Origin: Chitinophagaceae bacterium
GTDB taxonomy: Bacteria; Bacteroidota; Bacteroidia; Chitinophagales; Chitinophagaceae
Length of the DNA stretch: 7,926 bases
NCBI GenBank assembly: GCA_003489485.1
Contig: DNMB01000201.1
Coordinates: 1 to 7,926, forward strand
Direction of reading: 5' to 3'
The stretch's first letter is position 1; each line of letters begins with the position of its first letter. The notes beneath the pieces are model-generated. The model was not told where the DNA came from. It did not search any database and saw only the letters and a list, made by a program, of their open reading frames with translations. Positions 1 through 5,562 of this stretch are shown here, one piece after another. A program made the translations under genes and the position numbers.

Positions 1-1009
1 AACGAAAATCGAGACCAAACCCTCCATTATATCGATATCGCGTCCGGTACGTGGTACGAGCACTGGCAGCCCACTCACCATAAGAGAAAATATCGGCCGT
101 AAGTTGTGCATCCCAGTAATCGTTGATCACTTTGTAGTAGCCGATCCCTTGCAAGCCAAGCCCCCTCAACTCGTCTGTCATAAAATTAGGACGCATCAGT
201 CCCGAATGGCGTCCCTGGTTGAGCGGATAAAATCCAAATGGCAAATAGATAGGCACCGGCACTCCCTCGAACTCGGGATGGGCAGGTCCTGATACCGCAA
301 GCTGCTGGTTGATCATTTTCATTTTGCCCGATACAAACGCAAAATGAGGCTCATCGAGCATACAAGTGGTAAATCTGGCCTCTTTGATGAACGTAGTGGT
401 AGGACTTACTTTTTTTGCTTGCTCCCCAATGACAAGCATCTCCCCTTGCTTAGTGTAGGTCTTTTTGGTAACGCCAACTTGTGTTCTAAAATTATAGAGG
501 ATCGTATCGTTGGTCATCTCCGTTTCGCCTGTCTTAAAAACTGCCGCATCTAACGTGTGACCCGTACTGTCTAGCGAGCGAACGGCGGTAACGATCTGTG
601 TTTGCTGGTCTAGCTCAACTTTAGGGGCTGTTAATGTCATATCGGTGTAGACCGTGCTGGTCTTACCATAGAGAATAACTTTTTTTCGACTTACCAATAC
701 AACGGCAGAATCAGCTGCCTCATATTTTAGAGGTGCTTCGAGGGTATCTCGCGATCGCTTAAATACAAAGGAATCCGTGGTAGTGCGCAACGAAGTATCT
801 GCCAACATGGGCCGAGCGGTATCGGCTGGCTGCATGGTCGCAGTGGCAGGTTTTGACGATGGTATGGTATCGGTGCCTGTTAACGAATAGCCAAATCCAT
901 AAGAAGAGGCAGCTCGCACAGTGGTTATACACGGCTGGGTATAAATTAAACCGACCAGTATAGCCCCCAGTAAGCAGCAATTTGGCTTAAATTTGTGTGC
1001 TAGGTTCAT
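1..1009 (-). CDS. lptD: LPS-assembly outer-membrane protein LptD, N-terminal part (gene runs off the left edge)
   Basis: LptD is the outer-membrane barrel that inserts lipopolysaccharide into the outer leaflet, receiving it from the periplasmic Lpt bridge. The reading frame is open from the ATG at 1009 to base 1 (336 codons), so only the N-terminal part is here; the family is usually some 800-900 residues. Residues 1-33 look like a signal peptide (H5/K6/K8, hydrophobic 11-23, likely cleavage near VRA|AS). A Thr/Ser/Asp-rich linker (about 44-90) follows, then an OstA-like beta-jellyroll (about 95-230) containing VILYGKTSTVYTDMTL and TLTAPKVELD. Residues 213-225 (TTCMLDEPHFAF, C216) and 249-270 (VPVPIYLPFGFYP then GRHSG) match my memory of the conserved stretch before the barrel in Bacteroidota LptD. 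No ATG lies upstream in frame; a TTG lies 12 bases before. The E. coli-type cysteine pattern cannot be judged because the C-terminus is missing. The gene diverges from the amidase-MCE-OstA operon. Confidence 0.92.
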   Translation of the reverse strand, partial: MNLAHKFKPNCCLLGAILVGLIYTQPCITTVRAASSYGFGYSLTGTDTIPSSKPATATMQPADTARPMLADTSLRTTTDSFVFKRSRDTLEAPLKYEAADSAVVLVSRKKVILYGKTSTVYTDMTLTAPKVELDQQTQIVTAVRSLDSTGHTLDAAVFKTGETEMTNDTILYNFRTQVGVTKKTYTKQGEMLVIGEQAKKVSPTTTFIKEARFTTCMLDEPHFAFVSGKMKMINQQLAVSGPAHPEFEGVPVPIYLPFGFYPLNQGRHSGLMRPNFMTDELRGLGLQGIGYYKVINDYWDAQLTADIFSYGEWAASARTTYRTRYRYNGGFGLDFR

Positions 1010-1018
1010 GCAGCGGGG

Positions 1019-1026
1019 CAAATGTA
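1019..1026 (-). promoter_or_regulatory. Candidate -7 element for lptD
   Basis: On the minus strand these bases read TACATTTG, a perfect match to the Bacteroidota -7 consensus TAnnTTTG. The element lies only 9 bases before the lptD ATG, so initiation about 5-7 bases downstream would give an almost leaderless mRNA. No TTG is seen at the expected -33 distance (17-23 bases upstream), which weakens the call. The rest of the 85-bp divergent gap shows no convincing plus-strand promoter for the amidase operon: a TTTG at 1067-1070 has no good -7 partner. Confidence 0.3.
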
Positions 1027-1094
1027 AATCTTTATGCCCTCCTTAGAGGCTGTGGTGACCCAACAATTTGTGAATATTGCCCTTTTCTAACCCT

Positions 1095-2099
1095 ATGGTC
1101 AACAGAATACTCCTCCTTTTCATTATAGCAGCCTGCAGTATCAGCGTGTCTTCTTACGTGCGTGAGACCCCCACCACAAAGAATAAGAAGGTGATCAATA
1201 CGGTAGTGATCGATCCGGGGCATGGCGGAGAAGACGCGGGCGCCCGAGGGCAGTACTCCAATGAAAAGGACATCTGTCTTGCCGTTTCGCTGAAACTGGG
1301 TGCGATGATCAAAAATGAGTTTCCCGATCTAAATATTCTTTACACACGAGAGACGGACATTTACCCCCAACTGCACGACCGTGCCAAATTTGCCAACGAA
1401 AACAAGGGAGACCTATACCTCTGTGTTCACGTTAATGCGGCCGGAGGTCGAAGAAAGGCCGAACTGATCGGCTACAAGACCGTAACTTATTACACCGGTA
1501 AAGGTGCCAGCCGAAAAAAGAGAACCAAGCGTGTTCCGCAATATCGGTATACGACCTTACCTAGTGAGGCAAAGGGTACCGAGACCTATATTTGGGGAGC
1601 ACATCGCAGCGAAGACAAAGAGTTGGCCATTATAGAGAACGCACCCATGCTGCGCGAAGAGAACTTTGAGCAGAATTACGGAAACGTTGATGTCAATTCT
1701 CCCGAATTCATTGCGATCTCGCTGTTAAAGACCAAACAATACTTCAAGAGAAGTGCTACCCTGGCCGGTTTTATTCAAGATGAGTTCGTAAAGGTAGGAA
1801 GGGTCGATCGCGATGTGAGACAACGCGGAATCGGCATTTGGGTACTGCAGGCCACAGCCATGCCCAGCGTGTTGGTCGAAACAGGATTTATCTCCAATCC
1901 CGATGAGGAACGATATCTCAACAGCCCCGAAGGACAAGAAGAGTTATCTGCCTGCATCGTAAAGGCTTTAAAGAATTATGTTGCCTGGCTCGAACAACGC
2001 CAAAATGCCGGAGCGCAAGAGACAGGGGGCCAGGCCTATAGCAGCAATCTCTCTTTCTTGCAACAGGTGGAGTCCGCAGAAAAAAATCGCCAACCATGA
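1095..2099 (+). CDS. N-acetylmuramoyl-L-alanine amidase (Amidase_3 family, zinc-dependent)
   Basis: This enzyme cleaves the amide bond between N-acetylmuramic acid and L-alanine in peptidoglycan, acting outside the cytoplasm during cell separation or remodelling. The product is 334 residues from the ATG at 1095; a TTG start at 1077 would add six residues (MPFSNP) and is less likely because the ATG begins a compact signal sequence. Zinc ligands are visible as H43 (DPGHGG, 40-45), E57 (SNEKD) and H112 (VHVNAA), and the catalytic glutamate as E262 (VLVETGF). The domain spans about 36-310. Between H112 and the last motif is a long basic insert (about 120-190, including SRKKRTKR). The N-terminus (LLFIIAAC, C14) could be a type-I signal or a lipobox with C14 as the lipidated residue. 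It is the first gene of a three-gene operon, its stop overlapping the next start as ATGA. Family assignment is firm; the physiological role (division or other) is inferred. Confidence 0.93.
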   Translation: MVNRILLLFIIAACSISVSSYVRETPTTKNKKVINTVVIDPGHGGEDAGARGQYSNEKDICLAVSLKLGAMIKNEFPDLNILYTRETDIYPQLHDRAKFANENKGDLYLCVHVNAAGGRRKAELIGYKTVTYYTGKGASRKKRTKRVPQYRYTTLPSEAKGTETYIWGAHRSEDKELAIIENAPMLREENFEQNYGNVDVNSPEFIAISLLKTKQYFKRSATLAGFIQDEFVKVGRVDRDVRQRGIGIWVLQATAMPSVLVETGFISNPDEERYLNSPEGQEELSACIVKALKNYVAWLEQRQNAGAQETGGQAYSSNLSFLQQVESAEKNRQP

Positions 2100-3097
2100 A
2101 GATCAGTAACGAAACCAAAGTAGGAGCACTTACCGTATTGGCCCTGGCGTTGCTTTTTATCGGGTTTAATTACCTGAAAGGAAGAGATGTATTTAGTAAT
2201 TCAAAAAAAATCTATGCTGTATTTACCGACCTGGGGAGTCTTGAGAAATCGAATGAGGTAAAGATAAATGGACTGCCCGTTGGCACGGTCTATGATAAAA
2301 AAGAAAAAGACAAGGACGTAAGCGCCATCGTGGTAACGATACAGCTGACGCGCGATATCAACATCCCCAAAAACTCGGTGGCTTACATCTCTTCAAGCCT
2401 CGTGGGATCTTCGTTTATCGTAATCGAAAGAGGCAACAGCAAAGAGATGTTACAAGACGAAGACACCATTACCACACGTCTTGAGACAGGAATTTTAGGA
2501 GATGTAAAAGCACAGCTTGATCCCACGATCAGCAGTGTCAGAAATATCTTGGACTCGCTAAAAAAGACATTGGGAGGCATCAACCAGCTACTGGACAACG
2601 AGAATCAAAATAATCTTAAGCAGACCATTGCCAACCTCAACACGGCCAGCTCATCTCTTAGCACGCTACTCAACAGCGAAACTGGTGCATTGGCCCGTAC
2701 GTTGAACAATGCCGAAGACTTTACAACGACCCTCAAAGAAAACAACCAAACCATTACGGCCACCCTTCAGAACACAAAAAAAATCACGGAGCAACTGGCA
2801 AGCATTCCCCTTAAGAATACCGTTGATTCACTCGATCAATTGATCTCTTCTTTAAAAACATCGCTACAAACACTTAATAGTGGCGGTGGTACCTTAGGGG
2901 CTTTGATGAATGACCGAAAATTATATGACCAACTGCAACAAACCGTGCTGAGTGCCGAGATCTTGATGGATGACCTGCGTGCACATCCTAAACGTTATGT
3001 TCAGGTGTCGGTATTTGGAAAGAAAGATAAGAGCACTCCTTTGAGCGCCCCTGCAAAAAAGACAGCCCTCCCCGACTCCAGCCATGAGACACCCTAA
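2096..3097 (+). CDS. mlaD: MCE-domain, MlaD-like lipid-transport protein
   Basis: MlaD-type proteins are inner-membrane-anchored, substrate-binding subunits of ABC lipid transporters that move phospholipids between the two membranes; the MCE domains form hexameric rings in the periplasm. The 333-residue product has one N-terminal membrane anchor (about 9-25, GALTVLALALLFIGF), then one MCE domain (about 38-120) with the family's turn VKINGLPVGTV at 55-65. A long helical region follows (about 140-275), rich in Asn, Thr, Leu and Ser with heptad-like spacing, likely a helical needle or coiled coil. The C-terminus has a segment common in Bacteroidota homologues (GTLGALMNDRKLYDQL, then HPKRYVQVSVFGKK) and a Pro/Ser/Lys tail. 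The start overlaps the amidase stop by 4 bases, and the 3' end overlaps the OstA-like gene by 14, indicating translational coupling. The permease and ATPase partners are not in the window and presumably lie elsewhere. Confidence 0.9.
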   Translation: MKISNETKVGALTVLALALLFIGFNYLKGRDVFSNSKKIYAVFTDLGSLEKSNEVKINGLPVGTVYDKKEKDKDVSAIVVTIQLTRDINIPKNSVAYISSSLVGSSFIVIERGNSKEMLQDEDTITTRLETGILGDVKAQLDPTISSVRNILDSLKKTLGGINQLLDNENQNNLKQTIANLNTASSSLSTLLNSETGALARTLNNAEDFTTTLKENNQTITATLQNTKKITEQLASIPLKNTVDSLDQLISSLKTSLQTLNSGGGTLGALMNDRKLYDQLQQTVLSAEILMDDLRAHPKRYVQVSVFGKKDKSTPLSAPAKKTALPDSSHETP

Positions 3098-4676
3098 GGC
3101 TTTTCGCAGCCTTTGCCTCACGATCGGGCTGCTTACCATTACCTGCATGCTTAGCGCCCAGGAGCCGGTTAGCGAAGACACGACCCGTGTACAGATAATC
3201 GGGGCTGAAAGACTCACCCTGCTTAAAACAGATGATACCACCACGCTACAGATCTTGGCAGGCAAAGTAAAATTGAAACAAGGCAAGACCTTATTTTTTT
3301 GCGACAGCTGCGTACTGAACAACAGCAGCAACCTCTTTGAGGCGTGGAGCAATGTGCAGATAAAAGACAGCGACAGCATCAATGTTTTTGCAAAACATCT
3401 TCGCTACCTGATCGACAAAAAACTGGCTTATCTCGACGGCGGTGTTCGCCTCTCTGATGGAAAGGCTCAACTAACCACTCCCGAGCTGGAATACGATCTC
3501 AATACCGACATAGGCATCTACAAAAAGGGAGGAAAACTGGTAAACAAAAAAACAGTACTTACCAGTAAAGAGGGTTACTACTACGCATCTCTAAAGGATG
3601 TTTATTTTAAAAATGATGTGTACCTAAAAGATCCCGCCTACGAGATCCGAACCGATTCTCTTCTTTACAATACGGGCACACAAACCAATCGCTTTATTGC
3701 AAAGACGGTCATTTTGGACAGCACAGGAAGAAGCATTGAGACCACAGATGGCTTCTACTCAACCGTAAGTGGAAAAGCAGAGTTTGGTCAGCGCCCAATT
3801 ATAAAAGATGGCCCCACCACCATCGTTGGAGACCGGGTAGCTTTCGATGATAGCTCAGGGACCTCACAGGCTGCCGGCAATGTGATCATCGTCGATACGG
3901 CACAAGGCACGACCCTGTTGGCCGGAGAAGTTTTCAGAGACAACAAGAAAGAACGCTTCTTGGCGACCAAAAAACCGCTCCTGATCATTGAGCAAGACCG
4001 CGATTCCATTTATGTAACCGCCGATACGATCTACTCCGGAAAGCTCAGTGAATTAGATACAATGTCTACTAAAAGATCAAAAAAAGACAGCTTGATAAAA
4101 GCTAAAGACAGTACCGACCGGTACCTCGAGGCGTTCCACCAGGTGCGTATCTTTTCGGACTCGCTTCAAGCGGTATGCGACAGCTTGTTCTATTCATACA
4201 AGGATTCCACCTACCGGCTCTATACCGAACCGGTGATTTGGTCGAACGGAAGCCAGATAACCGGCGACACTGTTTGGTTGCAGACCAAAAACAAAAAACC
4301 ACATCGTTTAAAAGTATTTGAAAACAGCATGCTGGTACAGCAACAAGAACCCGGACTTTACAACCAGATCGCATCCATACGAATGGATGGCTATTTTTCA
4401 AATGGAGAGCTCGACTCCGTTCGGGCGATTGGAGAAGCCAGGACCATTTACTATATACAGGACGAGGACAGCGCCTACACAGGCATCAATGAATCAAAAA
4501 GCGATATCATCGACATCTATCTGCTAAAAAAGGAACTGGAAAAGATCGTACTGCGCAATGAAGTAAGCGGCACCATTTGGCCCATCGGACAAAAGGATCC
4601 ACTGCAAATGCGGCTTCCGAATTTTCGTTGGTTGGAGCCCAGACGGCCCAAATCGAAGCTGGAGATCATTGAATAA
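3084..4676 (+). CDS. OstA/LptA-like periplasmic LPS-transport protein (long Bacteroidota type)
   Basis: Proteins of the OstA/LptA group form the periplasmic beta-jellyroll bridge that carries LPS from the inner membrane to LptD. Residues 1-25 form a signal peptide (R8, hydrophobic 10-23, cleavage near LSA|QE). The product is 530 residues, nearly three times E. coli LptA. The N-terminal OstA domain (about 35-160) has the typical alternating strands: LAGKVKLKQGKTLFFCDSC at 58-76, then FEAWSNVQIKDSDS. Similar strand modules with a D-x-L-x-Y pattern recur (SINVFAKHLRYL, IRTDSLLYN, AVCDSLFYSYKDS), suggesting a jellyroll extended by repeats. A basic, charged stretch (about 325-345, TKRSKKDSLIKAKDS) interrupts it and may be a loop. 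C73 and C76 form a CxxC whose first cysteine I recall as common in the family. It is the last gene of the amidase-MCE operon and divergent from lptD, which supports an Lpt role. Calling it the functional LptA is inference. Confidence 0.85.
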   Translation: MRHPKAFRSLCLTIGLLTITCMLSAQEPVSEDTTRVQIIGAERLTLLKTDDTTTLQILAGKVKLKQGKTLFFCDSCVLNNSSNLFEAWSNVQIKDSDSINVFAKHLRYLIDKKLAYLDGGVRLSDGKAQLTTPELEYDLNTDIGIYKKGGKLVNKKTVLTSKEGYYYASLKDVYFKNDVYLKDPAYEIRTDSLLYNTGTQTNRFIAKTVILDSTGRSIETTDGFYSTVSGKAEFGQRPIIKDGPTTIVGDRVAFDDSSGTSQAAGNVIIVDTAQGTTLLAGEVFRDNKKERFLATKKPLLIIEQDRDSIYVTADTIYSGKLSELDTMSTKRSKKDSLIKAKDSTDRYLEAFHQVRIFSDSLQAVCDSLFYSYKDSTYRLYTEPVIWSNGSQITGDTVWLQTKNKKPHRLKVFENSMLVQQQEPGLYNQIASIRMDGYFSNGELDSVRAIGEARTIYYIQDEDSAYTGINESKSDIIDIYLLKKELEKIVLRNEVSGTIWPIGQKDPLQMRLPNFRWLEPRRPKSKLEIIE

Positions 4677-4702
4677 TTGAAAATCATCAAGTTAAACAAA
4701 AT

Positions 4703-4742
4703 ATTGCGTCAGTTTTCGGGTTTTTGCGTTTAATTGCGGGAT
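4703..4742 (+). repeat. Four 10-bp-phased WTTKCG hexamers upstream of the DeoR-family gene
   Basis: ATTGCG (4703), TTTTCG (4713), TTTGCG (4723) and ATTGCG (4733) begin exactly 10 bases apart, so the CG steps lie at 4707, 4717, 4727 and 4737. A fifth, out-of-register TTTCG starts at 4742. One helical turn per unit places all four on one face of the DNA. The array covers the candidate -33 region of the regulator gene. DeoR-family repressors often use short T/C-rich repeats around TTTC or TTCG, so an autoregulatory operator is plausible but inferred. Confidence 0.4.
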
Positions 4743-4756
4743 TTCGCTTATTTTAG
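4723..4756 (+). promoter_or_regulatory. Candidate Bacteroidota-type promoter of the DeoR-family gene
   Basis: A TTTG (4723-4726) lies 22 bases before TATTTTAG (4749-4756), which matches the -7 consensus TAnnTTTG at all but one position. This falls within the 17-23-base spacing reported for Bacteroidota housekeeping promoters. Transcription would start near 4760-4763, leaving a leader of a little over 10 bases before the ATG at 4774. The 97-bp gap from 4677 shows no clear hairpin terminator for the upstream operon. Confidence 0.4.
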
Positions 4757-4773
4757 ACTCGAGAAACTAACGA

Positions 4774-5523
4774 ATGCTTAAGAAAGAAAGGCAGGCCTAC
4801 ATCCTGCAAAAAGTAAATCTTCACAATAAGGTTTTGTCGTCTCTTTTATGCTCGGAGATTAATGTTTCCGAAGACACCATCAGAAGAGACCTGCAAGAGC
4901 TGGCCGACGAGGGAAAAGTGATCAAAGTACATGGAGGTGCCCTATCCTCTTCTTTTTATGAGGTATCTCTACCACCTGCGGCTGTATACTCGCAACAAAA
5001 GAAAAAAAGTATTGCCCAAAAGGCTATTTCATTGCTGGAAAACGGCATGTTCGTATTAACGAGCGGTGGTACTACCATAGTGGAAATGGCTCGAATGCTC
5101 CCAACACATCTGCGTGCCACATTCATTTCAGGAAGTATTCCGGCCATACTGGAATACATGCATCACCCTCACATCGAGGTAATTTTGGTCGGAGACAAGA
5201 TCTCAAAAAACTCCAAAATAACCGTGGGGCCAGAGGCTATTGCCAAGATCAAGCAGATCAAGCCCGATATCTGCTTTTTGGGTACCAATGCCATCGATCC
5301 TGAGCAAGGCATTACCGACAACGATTGGGAGGTGGTTCAGCTCAAAAAAGCCATGATCGAGGCGTCACGTAAGGTAGTTTGTCTCAGTATTGCAGAAAAA
5401 GTGAATACCGTTCAGCCCATCAAAGTTTGTGATACCGATAAAATCGATATCTTAATCACCGAATTACCTCCCGAATCGCCCCAGTTGCAACCATTTGTCA
5501 ACATGGGTATTAGGGTGTTATAA
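4774..5523 (+). CDS. DeoR/GlpR-family transcriptional regulator
   Basis: This 249-residue protein has the usual length and layout of the DeoR family, mostly repressors controlled by sugar phosphates. The N-terminal winged helix-turn-helix (about 3-57) carries the family signature: recognition helix VSEDTIRRDLQEL (31-43) and the wing KVIKVHGGAL (48-57). The C-terminal DeoR sensor domain (about 75-235, ribose-5-phosphate-isomerase-like fold) shows LTSGGTTIVEMA (95-106), GTNAIDPEQGIT, and K209 in LSIAEK (204-209). Two acidic positions common in the sensor motifs are different: the Asp of the usual D-x-GTT is Ser97, and the Asp of the usual L-x-D-x-x-K is Ile206, while K209 and the GTT loop remain. 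The ligand may therefore differ from that of classical members. It stands alone after a 97-bp gap with its own candidate promoter and is followed after 39 bp by a SusC-type transporter, a likely target. The effector is unknown. Confidence 0.93.
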   Translation: MLKKERQAYILQKVNLHNKVLSSLLCSEINVSEDTIRRDLQELADEGKVIKVHGGALSSSFYEVSLPPAAVYSQQKKKSIAQKAISLLENGMFVLTSGGTTIVEMARMLPTHLRATFISGSIPAILEYMHHPHIEVILVGDKISKNSKITVGPEAIAKIKQIKPDICFLGTNAIDPEQGITDNDWEVVQLKKAMIEASRKVVCLSIAEKVNTVQPIKVCDTDKIDILITELPPESPQLQPFVNMGIRVL

Positions 5524-5528
5524 TTTTT

Positions 5529-5536
5529 TATATTTG
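5529..5536 (+). promoter_or_regulatory. Candidate -7 element of the SusC-type gene
   Basis: TATATTTG here is a perfect match to the Bacteroidota -7 consensus TAnnTTTG, beginning 6 bases after the regulator's stop codon. The start site would be about 5541, giving an A-rich leader of some 20 bases with no Shine-Dalgarno sequence, as is common for highly expressed genes in this phylum. A -33 TTG at the right distance is not evident; the nearest TTTG (5494-5497) is 31 bases away. The element suggests that the transporter gene is transcribed independently of, or in addition to, read-through from the regulator. Confidence 0.5.
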
Positions 5537-5562
5537 TACCAACTATAACTAAACAAACAGCT

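Noticed and set aside
104..553. Two plus-strand open frames (62 and 69 codons)
   Set aside because: They are antisense to lptD, whose minus-strand frame is open throughout and carries conserved family motifs; these look like shadows.
1038..1045. A minus-strand AAGGAGGG resembling a strong Shine-Dalgarno site before lptD
   Set aside because: It is nearly 30 bases from the lptD ATG, too far to act. It would only suit the TTG at 1021, and this phylum rarely relies on such sites.
1077..1094. A TTG start extending the amidase by six residues
   Set aside because: The ATG at 1095 starts directly at a compact signal sequence (MVNRILLL), and no ribosome-binding signal favours the TTG.
2203..2210. 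A run of eight A's early in the MCE gene, with shorter A or T runs elsewhere, considered as phase-variable tracts
   Set aside because: Lysine codons in a moderately AT-rich coding sequence explain them, the frame is intact, and MlaD is not a typical phase-variable gene.
2921..3382. A 153-codon open frame on the minus strand
   Set aside because: It lies wholly across the 3' end of the MCE gene and the 5' part of the OstA-like gene, both strongly supported, and its translation has no recognisable family or signal.
4677..4702. A rho-independent terminator after the OstA-like gene
   Set aside because: The sequence is AT-rich but I could not find a GC-rich stem followed by a T-run.
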